Below, one piece after another: positions 11,841-24,105 of a stretch of DNA of 64,000 nt. Within the stretch, counting starts at the first letter, position 1. Every line of letters starts with the position of its first letter. The stretch lies in NCBI GenBank assembly GCA_001939145.1, contig LSRX01000126.1, positions 396,699 through 460,698 of the forward strand, in the 5' to 3' direction. The notes under the pieces are model-generated. The model searched no databases and had not been told where the DNA came from. It saw nothing but the letters and a program-made list of their open reading frames with translations. Made by a program: the position numbers and the translations under genes. Source of the stretch: Symbiodinium microadriaticum (taxonomy: Eukaryota; Sar; Dinophyceae; Suessiales; Symbiodiniaceae).

Positions 11841-12585
11841 AAACTCGCACGTAGTCCGCATCGCAGTCGCAGTGGCACGCGGGGCAGTTGTTGGATCCAC
11901 TTTCCTGAGCCTTGAAAATACAGACCCTGGAGCATTTCCCGCATAGCATCTATGGAACCGAGGACTCCACACTTTGAATGTGGTTTCAAGCTTGAATCAA
12001 GTATTATATACAAGAAAGTGAACCGAGCGCGTCCCTCATCCCAAGGCCAACAGCAGCGTGTGGTAGAGGTGGGTCGCACCTTCCCACCCCCTTCCAACGC
12101 GGCAAAATCCGAAGATGGAGCAAACTGCATGCAGATGTTGTGGTTTGGCGGTTATAAGTTGTTCAGTCGTGCTTACCTGCCAAACCCCGTATTCCTGTAA
12201 CCTCAGACCTTCCACTCTTTGCGAGGAGACAGCTTCTTCGAGCAGTTCAGAAAGGATCCGGGAACAGGGTGGGGTGGCGGTTGCCAGTTTAAGTCATTAT
12301 TAAGCCTATTTCCATTGGGTTACGTGATCATGGGATATAGGGTTCAGGGCGTGTTGTCTTCACGTACCATATCATGTTTAGGGGCGTAGGGTAGGGACTT
12401 AAGCTGCCGTATTGCTTAGCAAGATTGCGAAGAAGGCTCACGAGGACAGGGGCAAGGCACAGAAGCAGAGCCGCGACTTCCGGCTTATAGGCCTTTATTA
12501 GTACGATAAACCCCAGAGCCTGAAAAGACCAAAAGCCCGTAGCCCTGAAGCCGAATGTCGAGTGCGAAGTCGCCATTCACGATAG

Positions 12586-13181
12586 GACGGGGGCGAGGAT
12601 GTCGTGCAGGGAGCCGACCGGGCGGGAGAGGAAGTGCTGCACATCAGCGTCAACAGAAGTGGAAGAAGGGAGTTCGACTGGGCGTACTGGCGATTTGCCA
12701 GTTTCCACACGAGGCTGGGAGGGAAGTGTGGCGGCGGTGCGATGGTTGGCCTTACTTTTGGTGGGCTGTCGAAAACCAGGCCTGCAGCCTGCATTTCCCG
12801 ACCCGAGCAAAGCGAAGTCGGCGGCCCCCTCATTGAGGATAAACAAGAGTAGCTAGAGTGGCAGGACGGGTGTCCCCCACCCACAACCAGAACCGCAAAT
12901 TTTGCAACCATGGACAGCACTATTTCGACATGACAACGCCCATTTGAGAACTGGACGACCGGAGGCGACCTGGCGACCCCCACTTTGCATCTCCTTGATT
13001 GTCTCAGGTACTCGTAAGTATCAAAAGTGTAATTCGGATACGTGGGTTCTTCTCCCTTGCTGGGCTTTTGGTGGCGTTTTTCACCGCCGCAGCCTCGTTT
13101 GTCTCCTTCCCTTCCGCTCCAGTCGTGCTCAGTGCTCTCTTCCCAGCCACAGCAAGCACTGCCAAGCCAACCCGGACTTAA
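12586..13181 (+). CDS. two-exon gene end, unknown membrane protein
   Basis: The frame at 12586-12852 contains GEEVLHISVNRSGRREFDWA and YWRFASFHTRLGG with balanced codon use. A second exon at 13008-13181 follows CTCAG and encodes RIRGFFSLAGLLVAFFTAAA, then a serine/proline tail ending STAKPTRT and TAA. A phase-0 GT in the first exon (after ...EQSE) would join the two. The second exon gives one membrane helix near the C-terminus. No family recognised. Confidence 0.4.
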
Positions 13182-13429
13182 CCCATACCGGATGGGGCAC
13201 AGGGTTTAATTAGCTTAGGGTCTAATTAATCGGATGGTCCGTGACTAAGAATTATGTAGGGTGTTTTCGATTCATTGCTGTTCAACGTATGTTAATATCG
13301 GCTTCGGTCGGCAAGCTCCGAAACCCACAAGACTTAAAACACTTAAGCCGTTAATAAATCCTCCAACTTAAGCCTAGGCCTAGGCTAGGCTCAAGCCTGA
13401 AATCCCCAAGAATATTATGGCTAGAGACC

Positions 13430-13556
13430 CTACCTTCAAATTCAAATGGCTCGTCCGGCGCAGGACCCCTGAGATTCCTGTGACGCGTGGGCGGCGAGGG
13501 TCTGTCGGTCGGGTCCGGTGGGCTGCAAGTTTATGCGGTCGGACTTGAAGACTTCG
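13430..13556 (+). CDS. candidate exon, basic protein
   Basis: Open frame reading TFKFKWLVRRRTPEIPVTRG then RRGSVGRVRWAAS and TGA. Arginine-rich. No splice partner identified. Confidence 0.25.
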
Positions 13557-14557
13557 GATTCGGGCTCTCCTGTCGGCCTGGAAGTATTTAGGGCTGCTTG
13601 CTTTTGACATCCAGGTTTTTGTTGTTTGTTTCGGGTCTTACGGCCTTATGAGTTTAGAAATTCGTTTCGGGACCGCAGGATTTTCCGTGCCTCAAGGTTG
13701 AGGTTTGGCTTTTATGGGCTAAAAATACAAGATTCCCAAACAGGCCCAAACACTTCAAAGGTTGTGTTATATTTCGATTGTGGAGTTGATCATGTAGCAG
13801 TTCAGCACTTGACTTATGGTTCCGTGGGTCATATTGAAGTTTCAAATGTAAGCCAATGTTATACTGCCACTTCCTCCAGAGATTCCCGGAGCTTTAAATC
13901 CTAGAACTTACGCCGAACGGCCTGAATTCAGGGTTGAAGAAAGCCTTCAAGTTTGGATCAGCAGAATCAGGGTTTGGGGTCTTCACGGTTTTACACTTAT
14001 TTTCAGCATTTCCAATTCCCATCCCAAAGCACCCTGAGCTGTTCACACGTGGGCGTGGAGGCATGACTGCGTGCAGGGAACATTTTCGTGGGCCTGGCAT
14101 CTCGAGAGAAGAGATGTTTGGCCAAGGAGTTAGCCGAAGAATGCGGATCTGTAGGCCCGCACATGTGACACAACCCAGACGATGCTGGAGAAGGTCTACG
14201 CAAACTTTGCACCATATTGGATGAGCACCCCAAATGTCGTCTCCTAATTTTTTTGTACGGTCATAGCACTTTACCCAGCCGATACATTCAGCCACAGCTC
14301 TTCGGCCCTGGCTGAGGTAAGCCTCTCCTCGTGCACTGCCGCTGAGGCGCGTAGCTTCGTGCATCAATGTTGGGTGTTCGAAGGAAGTAAGTGGTCTGTT
14401 TAACTTCCTTTTTGTGTTTATTTGTGTAGGGTTCCTGGGGCATATTGGCGAGGGTAAAGTTGGGCAGGTACCCGCGAAAGGCGAAGAACATGGGTTTTCT
14501 GCTTACGCCTCTCAGAGTGGTAGGAAGCCTTAGGGGTTGGGATTCCGGGTTTAGGGA

Positions 14558-14869
14558 TTGCATGGTTTGCCAAACCGTAAACCCACGGGCCTAGGCTGGA
14601 TACGCGGCCACGCATACTACCCCCAGGTACCTGACCATGCGTTCGGACGAGAAAGTCGGCGTTTGATCATCGCATACAGTGTGTCAAGGAGGGACAATAA
14701 ATTCTACACAGGGAAGGGACATCATGTCACACCCGAGGGTTCGAAGGGTGGCTCAGAACTAACGCTTGCCCTGATGCAAGAGCTGCATTGCTTCATGAAG
14801 CCGAACATCAAGACTTCAAGCCAAAGGGCCCAAACCGCCCAAACCCTACACTCTCCTGAACCCTCATAA
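14558..14869 (+). CDS. 103-codon open frame, unknown protein
   Basis: Contains GLGWIRGHAYYPQVPDHAFG, RLIIAYSVSRRDNKFYTGKG and SELTLALMQELHCFMKPN, all natural-looking. The first 15 and last 20 codons look like spacer text, so the true exon is probably about 14590-14820. Confidence 0.35.
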   Translation: MHGLPNRKPTGLGWIRGHAYYPQVPDHAFGRESRRLIIAYSVSRRDNKFYTGKGHHVTPEGSKGGSELTLALMQELHCFMKPNIKTSSQRAQTAQTLHSPEPS

Positions 14870-15305
14870 AGGCCCCCCAATTCTGAGAAGTCCAAGTCTG
14901 TAATATGGATCCGGTGCCTTTGATGTTGTCTGCTGTTGGTAGAGTGGGGGCAGTGCCAGCTGCGGAGTCCGGTGTTTGCGGTATTTGGGCTTGCTGAGCC
15001 TTAAACCAAGTCGCATGCTAACAGTATACCCACCCTAAGCTATAATGCTAGTTAAACTGATAAGACCCGAGAACGTGCAAACCTTAATGCCCTAAAGGTG
15101 GACAGAACCCTTGCGCGAGAGTTTTTGGGCCCTACAGAGAGGTTTTGGAGGTGGGGCTTCCGGCAGTAATTCCCCATCCGTTAGCTTATGAGTTCAGAAA
15201 GTAAACCCTAAACTTGACTAAAAACCTTGCTGATGATTGGGGTTTGGGGTTGGACAGCTTTGAACCGGTTTGGAGACTTGGAACTCCCATCCCAAGCACA
15301 CCCCA

Positions 15306-15375
15306 GGCCATGGCGGACGGTCTGGAGCGCGGGCTTGATCCGGAGCAGGCTACAGGGCAGATCGAGGGCTTTTGA
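15306..15375 (+). CDS. small candidate exon
   Basis: Frame AMADGLERGLDPEQATGQIE between a CAAG acceptor-like site and a TGA. Short; low support. Confidence 0.25.
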
Positions 15376-15623
15376 CTCTTCAGAGCTCTCGACAGAGGCG
15401 TTCGAAGGTTCTAGGTGGTAGTCCATGTATCGACAGCCCGAAGTCCTGTCTGCCGCGCAATCACCCCATCTCTCTCCAGCTAAGTTGTAAAACCTGAACA
15501 CAAAAGTTGAAGACAGGTTTGCATATGTGTGGTCGGGCGTCTGGCATTTCCGCCCCCCCCCCCCAATCCAAGGGCAGGATGGTGTGGTCTGGCAGGGGCG
15601 GAGGGATTGTGGGGGCCATTAAA

Positions 15624-15630
15624 CGAGAGA

Positions 15631-15666
<36 letters not shown>

Positions 15667-15936
15667 CAGAGAGAGAGAGGCCAGCGCGGCAAGAAGCTGC
15701 GAAAAGGCACACAGACCAGGCAGCAGCCTCGGTAGTGACGAGGTCGGGGGTACTTGGAGTACAGGGTAGTACGGGGATGCGGGGATGCACAGTTGCGAAC
15801 CGCTGGCCTCATCACTCAGCAAGTTCTCACAACAGACAAGAACCCAGTGCGCGGGCGCGTCTCCCTCTTTGGCTGTGCAGAAGAAGAGAGAGGGAGGTAT
15901 ATTGTGTATGTGTATGTATGTATGTATGTATGTATG

Positions 15937-15980
<44 letters not shown>

Positions 15981-16089
15981 TATATACACATATTTTGTAT
16001 ATATATATATATACTATACACACACATAGATATTAAATACACATATGTAGCGACAGAGCCACAAAGAGAGAGAGAGAGAGAGAGAGAGC
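15624..16089. repeat. GA/GACA, TATG/TA and GA microsatellite cluster
   Basis: A purine tract at 15624-15679, a TATG-to-TA block at about 15899-16035 and a second GA tract at 16064-16088. The long open frame across them (15507-16241) is made of repeat translation. Confidence 0.9.
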
Positions 16090-16568
16090 GAGGGCGAAGG
16101 TGTGTAGACGCTAGTACGAGGCTTCAGAGGCCCAGAACCTCACTGCAGGTTCTGGCCATCCGCGAGTTCTGGAACTTTCAGGGCGCCGAAACGGAGCTTG
16201 AAGCAGCTGGGGCTCATTCTTGGCGGAGTATTGAAACTTGAGAGTAGGGTGTAGGGTGTAGACTGTCCTTTCTTCTTTAACGGGGCGGGGGCTGTGGTTA
16301 GGAAAACCCGGAACACCCGACGCCCCAAATCGGAGGGTCCTTACGTCGAGGATCATATGATTTTGAAGGCTTAGAGGTGTTTCGGCTCCGGTTTCTAGAG
16401 CCAACCAACAACATTCAAGCTCTCCCGAAGCCGGAAACCCCTAAACCCCGAAGATTACGCCCACATTTCCTGAACCCCAAAACGCCTAAACCACTAAACC
16501 CGATGCCCTCACCAAACCCCAAGCTTCAACCCTGAACCGAAACCTCAAGTTCACCCCAGGACTACGAG

Positions 16569-17150
16569 GAGAGGAAGCCTTACAAAGTGGCTCTGAGAGC
16601 CGATCGTGGTGGCCGGGATCTCTCTGTGAAGCTTCGGCGTTTCGGGGGGGGGGGGGGGCGTTTTTCTTCTTGGGGTCCCGGAAGGGCTCTTAGGGTTTAG
16701 GGCTCCCCGGACTTAACTGATCCGGAGGGATTGGGAAAGTGTACAAGTCTACAAGTGAGAGGCCCTCATAGTGTAGGCCCATGCATGCATGAATTAGACT
16801 AGAGACTAGGGCTTGGCCCTGGAATAGTTTGGGTAGTATTGTACAAGGCCAAGAAAAGGGAACTTTGTTATTGAAACGACAGTAGTCAGACCCCTACAGC
16901 AGGCTTCTGTACTGCACACCGGATACAGATTCCACTCCATCTCCTGGAGATGAACTGTACCTTCGCGGTTACCGTAGGTTCCATCTAACCGGCATCATCA
17001 GAAAACTTTGTCCCTTTGCACCAGAACGGGTTTCAAGCCTGAGCCAGGCGCTTGGTCAACGAAGTCTTACTTAATTTCCTGACGTCTGGGGCTTCTTGGA
17101 TCAAGGCCCCGTGCCCGTCCCCCAAGAGCCTTGCCGAAGCGTAGGTGGAT
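16569..17150 (+). CDS. two small candidate exons (second is strand-ambiguous)
   Basis: About 16573-16640 reads KVALRADRGGRDLSVKLR after a GAG acceptor-like site. About 17048-17143 reads RLVNEVLLNFLTSGASWIKA to a TAG. The minus strand of the second piece is equally open (GHGALIQEAPDVRKLSKTSL), so its strand is uncertain. Between them is a 13-G run and plain spacer. Confidence 0.25.
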
Positions 17151-17425
17151 TCTAGATTTATTGAGAGTTGGGTTATGTTGGGTTGATGTTGGAAGGAACG
17201 CTCGAATCCCCCGAATCCGGAATCCAAAGCGGAAATACCCCAAAGCTTTTTTGTCTCGATTCAGATCCCTCCCTCTCTTCGCGATACAAGTCGGATGCGG
17301 CCGGCTCGGGGCCCTGGATGCATCATCCTGGCTTTTGGAGGGGGTTCAAAGTTGAGGTTTCGGGAGTTGCAAGCCCTAAAACTCCTGGACCTGAGGCCAT
17401 TCGCACTACATCCTCCAAGAAGTTA

Positions 17426-17640
17426 TCCCCTCCTCCCCTCTCCCTCCCCTGTTCCCTCCACCCTCCCCTCCTTCCTCTCCCTGCCCTGCCTTCTCCAGCC
17501 CTCTCGCCCGCACTCGCTCGCTCTCTCGCTCTCGCTCGCTCTCTCTTTCTTTCTTTCTTTCTTTCTCTCTCTCTCTCTCTCTCTCTCTCCCTCTCTCTCG
17601 CTCACTCTTTCTCTCTCGCTCTCTATCTATATATGTGCAC
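17426..17640. repeat. 200-base pyrimidine (CT/CTTT/CCT) tract
   Basis: Almost pure C/T on the plus strand from TCCCCTCCTCC to CTCTATCTATATATG. Could adopt triplex structure. The open frame 17168-17854 crosses it and is rejected as a gene. Confidence 0.9.
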
Positions 17641-17916
17641 ATTCATGTACACATACAGATATCTAGGTATGTTTTCAGCCAAAAGCCTATATGAGGACGC
17701 ACGGCCCCTAAATTGCCCGACAAGTCATTGTTGGCAGCAGTTCGACTTGGACTTCCGCTCCGGGGTCACCGCAGGACTCTGGAGCTACTCGGGTGTGGAA
17801 CGTCTTGGGACCAGGGGCCTGTACAAAAGCACCACAAAGGTCCTGGTTTTTTGAGGTTTCCAACGTTTTAGGAAATTAGTCGGACCCAAAGGGCCAGCTC
17901 TCTGTAAGCTGCTGAG

Positions 17917-17990
17917 GCGGGAACATCGTGACCGAGAAGGTCATGCAGGCCCGCTACCCCAAACTCAAGAAACACAATCTCAACTCTGTC
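17917..17990 (+). CDS. candidate exon, unknown protein
   Basis: After CTGAG the frame reads GGNIVTEKVMQARYPKLKKH then NLNSVVLLVPS, with GC-rich third positions. End not resolved; a GT at about 17988 is possible. Confidence 0.35.
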
Positions 17991-17999
17991 GTGCTGCTT

Positions 18000-19097
18000 G
18001 TTCCAAGCTTTTCAAGACAGGTCTCAAGCAAGGTGCAAGCTGGGTTCTGTGGGAACCCGGAGACATCCAGACCTGGACTCTAAACCTACTTCGGGGTTTA
18101 GGGATTGGAGTCCTGGGGTAGCCGCACAAGAAGTCCGAGATCTTTACGGAGACCCTGCAAAACTGTGAGAGAAAAAAAGAGTAGGTCCCCCCCGCGCTCC
18201 ACATGGTTCCGAAGCCCCCCCAAGCTGGTAAGTTGAGATTGATTCCCTTCGGAGTTCTGAATCCCAAAACCCCGCTGTTTCAAATCGCAAAGCAACACAA
18301 TCCCAGAAAAGTCCTGAGCAGTCAGTTGATCGCTTTCGTTGCCTGTGATGCCGGAGTCTAAACTGTGTCAGAAGGAGTGATCCAAACTCAGACTCATATG
18401 TTCTCACAAGTTACTCTTCTTCTGAAATGTCAATCTGTTTCCCATGAGTATTTTGAAGCAAGGCTGTGAGCAGTGATCTTTGCGCAAGCCCCGGCGAGAC
18501 CCGTCACAAAACCTCAAGGCCCTGAGCCCTACAATCTCTTGGCCTTATCGCTCCTTCCCCCTGCATTGCAGGTCTTAAGCCCTGAAGCACAACTGGGGGT
18601 TTCCGAAAATAGGGGACCCCAATATAGTACCCTAAACTGTAGGATCCTTATTATAAGGAGCCCAACATAAGGTACCCCTAAATTCAGAAACTCCCAACTC
18701 TGTCAAACACGACCAAAGCGGTAAGCCCTGAGGGCAGACCCTACACCTTTAAAAGCCTATGAAGCCCGAGACCACCAGGCTCGAACATACAATGAAGAGG
18801 AGGATGCAGCGGAACGGATGGAAGTGTGCCACCGACATGGTTTGTTTAGGATTTAGGTAGTAGGCTTAAATCTGTTGGGCCGAAGTCTTTCGTTTACGGC
18901 TTACGTTTTTTCTGCCAAGGCTTCGTCATGATTGAACGAGAAGTGGGTGCGATCCGAGCACATTCCAGATACCCGAAGACCTAAACAGAGGTGGCAAGAG
19001 ATGGGGTTCACCCAAATACGCCTCTGCAGAAAATGTTGGCAGAGGCCCTTGTATGCCAAAGGCCTGACTTCCGTCTTAGTGTTGCGTTGTGCTTTGA
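18000..19097. other. spacer with one weak acidic exon candidate
   Basis: Mostly degenerate telomere-like text. At about 18786-18840 a frame reads TYNEEEDAAERMEVCHRHG on the plus strand. Nothing else convincing. Confidence 0.3.
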
Positions 19098-19391
19098 AGG
19101 AGCTTTCCGGATCCAGGCTTTAGGGGCTATAGGGGTGAGCTGTCGCACGGCGAGGCACACGCTGAAGTTCCACCCTCCTACGAGGAAGCGGATCAAGGCG
19201 CCTTAGTGATAGAGTTCAGGCTTTCAAGCTTCACAAGTAACGCAAATTTCGAGATGAAGGGGCGCGATGTGGCTTCTGGCTTGCGTGACCGTGTGAAGGG
19301 CCTATTGCGGAAGCCACAGTGGTCAGAGATGGATCAAGTCGCGATGGCCCCAAATCTGGACCTTTTCAGCATTGTTTCCTCACCAAATTGA
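19098..19391 (+). CDS. 97-codon open frame, unknown protein
   Basis: Open from 19098 to TGA at 19389-19391 without an internal methionine start near the beginning, as expected for an exon. Contains HAEVPPSYEEADQGALVIEF, MKGRDVASGLRDRVKGLLRK and PQWSEMDQVAMAPNLD. Another frame just upstream (MLAEALVCQRPDFRLSVALC, about 19033-19095) may be a preceding exon. No family recognised. Confidence 0.35.
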   Translation, partial: RSFPDPGFRGYRGELSHGEAHAEVPPSYEEADQGALVIEFRLSSFTSNANFEMKGRDVASGLRDRVKGLLRKPQWSEMDQVAMAPNLDLFSIVSSPN

Positions 19392-20479
19392 ACCCAAATG
19401 GGCCCTAGAGGCTCCAAGGTTGGATATCATGGACCTCCACCACCCTCTGTCCTATCTCCCGGAGTTTAGGGTTCAGCGACTTAGCGCAGAGCTAAGATCA
19501 CGGGCCCAAGCAAAGCCTGCGCAGCCTGCGCGCATAAATCTCACACCAATCATTGGGATTTCGGGTACCTTTCTGGATTTGTGTTCTTAACCGATCGGTT
19601 TAAGAATTGATTGTAAAGTTAACGATTCAGGGACGAATGCTGCACGGCACTCAGCCTGTTCATTAGCTTTGGTTTGCGCAGCTTGGACACTCTTTAGTTT
19701 TTTCAAGTTGCAGACTTGTTGCTAGAAAGCAGGGGAGTGGAAGCTGCATCGAAATGCTTGTAGGTGGATGACACATATCTGCTCACGCTTTGTGCTTTCG
19801 GGCATCCAATTTGAATCCTAATCGGACACCTTGGCTCACTTGAGATTAGGACAGTAGTCTTGGGGGCTAGTATTTACGGGGAGTGTATGTTTAAGCTTCT
19901 CAGGGCTTATAGAATTGCAAGGGTAAGGCCAAGTGTTGCTTGCTGTCGCCAGCCTTTACCCATGCCTGCACGCAAGATGGAGATCCCTCCAGACGACGAT
20001 GCTTCTCAGCGTGCAAGCAGGGCTTCATGGTGAACGATGTACCTAGAGAGCCCGAGCCAATCAACAATTGCTTCAGAAATGTATACCAAATCGGTCATGG
20101 CGACATTTATACAAATACTAAGATAATTTCGAACATGCATTTCTTCATAAAATTGACCAATTGGGCTCTAGATGAGAGCTAGAGGCTTAGGGTCTCGAAC
20201 TTAGCCATGAGGGTCTGCAGAGGCATCATGTCAGGCCAAGAAAGAATTTTGGGTGTTGTGGTGTTGATAGGGGGCCGCAGTGATCTTTGAATAAAGCGGA
20301 AAGGTATGGGGGTCATACTGGGGCATTAGTACCAACTATTCAGACGTTCAGTAGAGGCATTAGCCCTCCTCTGTCATCCTCATAGAATCAGATCCTCAAA
20401 AACCCTAAACCCCAAACCCCAAAATCGTCAAAAGTCCTGTAACCTGAAATTCCGAAACTTCGGGTCCATGCCTTGCGAG

Positions 20480-20850
20480 CTTCGCCCGGCTTCACGCCCA
20501 GGAAATGGAGTCGGCAGAGGAGGAGAATCTGGACGAGGAGAGTTGGTCGCAAGGTTTAGGTTTTGCGGACCACAGATGAACAAATGAATAAACAATGATA
20601 TGTAATCACATATTATATATATATATACACACATGCACATGTACATATATAATACGTACATACAGGGGGTGTTTTGGGAGCTTATAGGAGGCGCTTTATT
20701 GGTCACGGTGTTCTTCATCCCTGGCTTTCGGCTTTCCTTTGAAGGCCTGAGCCTGTGCCTCGGGCTTCCCAAGACTAGCTGTGGAGGATGCCAGTGAAGA
20801 AGCAGATGACGTCATCGCGGCAGACGAGGATGACAAGCCTGCTGATTCAG
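20480..20850 (+). CDS. two-exon acidic protein fragment
   Basis: Exon 1 (about 20480-20553) reads ARLHAQEMESAEEENLDEES and ends at an AAG|GTTTAG donor in phase 1. Exon 2 (20779-20850) starts in phase 1 after CTAG and reads VEDASEEADDVIAADEDDKP, ending at a CAG|GC donor. The phases agree and both exons are highly acidic, so they very likely belong together. The intron (20554-20778) carries a TA microsatellite. Function unknown; a disordered acidic region. Confidence 0.45.
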
Positions 20851-21309
20851 GCGCGCGCCGGCTCATGATCATGTACTTTTTACACTATGGGGCCCACTTT
20901 GTAAGATCTTCCTGATTACCAATCGGGTGTTTATGTGAAACAGCCTAAGCCAGAGGACCTACCTCTTTCACTCATGCGCTGTTGCACCGTAAATCGTAGA
21001 GACCTTTGTCCCGAACCCTGCGATCCTATAATGCCTTCGGACAGCTCGTTCCCCTGCTCTGTTGCCGTCGCATCAAAAACAGTAGTCGCAGTGGTGCAAA
21101 TAATAAATATCTGAATAAGGTTCGTGCTTTAGCATTTAGACTTCTGAGGGTGTAAGGCCTGAGCTTTTGAATGGGTGTTGTATGAGTGCGTTCTGGTTAC
21201 CGGTAGTATAAGGGCTTGAAGGGGTTTGCAACAGAGGCCCTATATAACAGTGTGCTCAATACAGGCATAAGGACTAAAAGGGGATGCTCTTGCTTGAGGA
21301 TTCGGGGGT

Positions 21310-21697
21310 TCGTTTGACCACTCAGCGATCGAACAGATGATAGGAAAGCAGAGTCGCTCGTAGTTCTCATTGCATTGGCAGACGAAGCAGCGTAACGCTC
21401 TGACACCGAGTTTCCTGAGTGCACTAGTCCCGCATCCTGAGTCCTTTACCAGCCGACAACCCTCCAAGCCCTACATCCCCAACTCAATCGCGGTTTAGGG
21501 TCGGGGCGTTTCGGGGGCATCGGACTTATCCGCGGGCATGTTTGGATCTCGGAGGTCGTGATGCGTCGGATCCCGAATCGGACGAGGTGCCGCTGCAATC
21601 GTAGAACCATAAATGAGGCTTCAGGCTTCAGGGCCATTTCACCACTTCGTCTTCCCGACTGACGTACCGTGTCTGCCAGGGCTAAGACAAAGAACAT
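21310..21697 (-). CDS. candidate minus-strand exons, cysteine-rich piece
   Basis: About 21697-21540 (minus) reads MFFVLALADTVRQSGRRSGE and FMVLRLQRHLVRFGIRRITT. About 21440-21310 (minus) reads ALRCFVCQCNENYERLCFPI with a CxxCxC pattern. A second minus frame is also open, so support is modest. Confidence 0.25.
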
Positions 21698-21906
21698 GGG
21701 ACTTTCAGAAAGCTAGGTGTCCCAATGAAGAGCCAAAACATCAGCATACCGAACGAAAAGAGACCCCAAATACAGTACCGGCACCACTACACAATGCTCA
21801 GAGCCCGCCGGAGATCTCTTGAATCCTGGGTGAGAATCATTAGTTAGCTGTCTGAGAGATACCCTGGGACATACCACGATGCAGTGATGTTCTGATTGAT
21901 CCGCAG

Positions 21907-21954
21907 CAGACTGTCGCCATTCAGATTGACATGCATGGCAATCTTCCAGAGATG
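21907..21954 (+). CDS. 48-base candidate exon
   Basis: Bounded by CCGCAG acceptor and ATG|GTGCAC donor, reading QTVAIQIDMHGNLPEMV. May follow the acidic exons at 20.5-20.9 kb, but phase requires an intermediate exon. Confidence 0.3.
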
Positions 21955-22530
21955 GTGCACGGTTTAGGGCTTACAAACCAACTGCTGACTCTGAATTTCG
22001 GGCATAGACGTTGCAGTGGGGTTTATCTGCGGGCAGTGCCTTCTTTTTCCGACTTATCCCTCTTCACACCTGCTGCATCCAAGGGAGCATCCCACTTGGT
22101 CATTTAATGACGGTTGAGGGTCCTTGTGAGAGGCCGCGGTTGAGGTTTGCTCTCGCAAGATCCGAAGCGTCGGCAGATGGCTTGGACGCCGTCGTTGGCC
22201 GCACGGATGTCTCAGGGCCGGGGCTTGGCCTCTGCATATGGATGCAGATCTAAGTTGACATGTTGGGCCACGACCTCTGGCGTCATGCCCTTCCTCCTTC
22301 CTACAAAGAGGACGCATCGCGTTGCGGCGTGATAGAGGTCTGCACATAGAGCACTCGTATTCCCCTTCAGTCCCTTTACTATCAAACCATAATGTACACA
22401 CAGCCTTATTCTGCGATGGCGGCACCTGTAGTGTACCGGCTGTCCGGGACTGCGGCATGCTTTCAGGGCCGGGTTTGTTTAGGCCCACATCCAGCCCTAG
22501 GAAACTCGAAACCAGAACCCTAGATTCTAG

Positions 22531-22653
22531 ATCCTGAGCCGTTTACGTCGAAGAAGAGAGCTAAGAACTTCGAAACACCCCAACCCCACCCCGTCCAGGA
22601 TAGTTCTTCTTCGGAGAGCGCGAGCTCCGCGGCGAAGGTCCACACCTGCAAGG
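22531..22653 (+). CDS. candidate exon, unknown protein
   Basis: Starts after TTCTAG and ends at AAGG|GTTTTT in phase 1. Reads PFTSKKRAKNFETPQPHPVQ, a serine/alanine-rich linker and AAKVHTCKG. Looks like a disordered region. Confidence 0.35.
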
Positions 22654-22842
22654 GTTTTTGCGGGCTTCACCTGGGGGGGGGGAGGTTTGGGGTGTTGGAG
22701 CTTGAGGGCTTGGGGGTTGGTTGGGGGTTTGGGCTTCGTTTGTCCGATCTCTGGCACCACAGGAAACCGGTCAAACTGGGTAGCTTGATGTTCCGAAGGC
22801 GAAGGGGAACGTAGGGGCGCGGTTTCAGGCTATGGATTCAGT

Positions 22843-22925
22843 TTTCGACGACGACGACGACCGACGACGACGACGACGACGACTACTACTACTACTACTA
22901 CTACTGCTACTACTGCTACTGCTGC

Positions 22926-22958
<33 letters not shown>

Positions 22959-22973
22959 TACCACTACCGCTAN

Positions 22974-23006
<33 letters not shown>

Positions 23007-23100
23007 TACCACTACCGCTACCGCTACCACTACCACTACCACTACCACTACGACTACTACTACTCCTCCTCCTCCTGCTGCTGCTGCGGCGGCTGCTATT
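22843..23100. repeat. ACG/ACT/CTG trinucleotide microsatellite
   Basis: Compound array of CGA, ACT, ACC and CTG triplets with a single ambiguous base at 22973. Open frames on both strands through it are homopolymer-like (leucine, serine, valine). Confidence 0.9.
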
Positions 23101-24105
23101 ACAACCTTTACTGGTGATGCTACTCGCTACTTCTGATCCCACATCTACTCCTAGTGTGACGAGCTACGACGACGACTTGCTACTCCACCAAATCAATCTC
23201 CCTACATTACCAGGCCGCTGCACCCTAGTCCCCTAAAGCCCGAACACTTCACCCGAACGGACCAGGGAATGTCGGCACTCGCCTCGGCGCTTGACACCGA
23301 CAGCAAGGTCGGGCTTCTAAGTCTCGCGGTCCGAAGTTTCGGGCCGATCAAGTCTTGGGCGGCTTGGGGCTTTGGGATTGCGTTCAGAGTTTGGGGTGTA
23401 TGGATTAGTGAGAGTCAGGAATGCTAAGGGGTGGGTGTTTACTTGTGGCCTTGAAACCCTGAAAGATCTACGGAAGTACTGCAGGAGCCGCCACGAACTT
23501 CACAGTTTTGTTTTGGGCTGTCGGATCCTGCGACTTCGAGTTGTTGTTACGGCGCTACACTGCACTCGGCAGAGCACCTCTTCTTGATTCGTTTTCGGAA
23601 GCAGCTTCGGGCTGTAGGTTTTTGGCATCAGGCATGCTTAAAGATGAATTTCGTCGCGCCTCATAGGTCATTCACAGACTTGCGTTGCCCTTCGTGCATG
23701 GTCTTAGGTGTCCTGGGTCCTACGTTCCTACTAGTACCAGCTTTAACCCTCAACCCTGGCTCTATATAACCTAGCTGCAACCCTTCTATAAACCCCTGAA
23801 GCATAAGAGTGCTAACTCAGGCGATCTGCATCACGAAACAGACTCTACATGGTCTCAGTTTCGGACTTGTAGGGTTACGTAGGTTATATGTCGAGACAAG
23901 AAGCTCAGCGCTTGGCACGTTTCTTCCTGTTGTACTTGTAAAATAATCTGGCTCCTGCACACACTCACACAGACCTGCATCTGGGAGAGAGTGAGAGAGT
24001 CTCCCCGGTCTACCCCCGAAAGACATGTTCGTGTTGTTTGAGCTTTCCGAGTAATCAATTCTTAAACCCTATAAGCCCTATTTGTTTGCGCATCTTCATG
24101 TGCAG
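23101..24105. other. spacer, no convincing gene
   Basis: Several 60-75 codon frames exist on both strands but none shows natural composition with splice signals. Confidence 0.4.

Noticed and set aside
15507-16241. 244-codon plus-strand open frame, longest in the window
   Set aside because: Most of it is translation of GA, TATG and TA microsatellites; no natural protein segment or splice context.
17168-17854. 228-codon plus-strand open frame
   Set aside because: Runs through the pyrimidine tract; serine/leucine repeat translation.
22054-22488. 144-codon minus-strand frame
   Set aside because: Uneven composition; a plus-strand alternative is equally open; no splice support.
22825-23236. Serine-, valine- and leucine-run frames
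   Set aside because: Pure trinucleotide repeat translation, open in many frames and crossing an ambiguous base.
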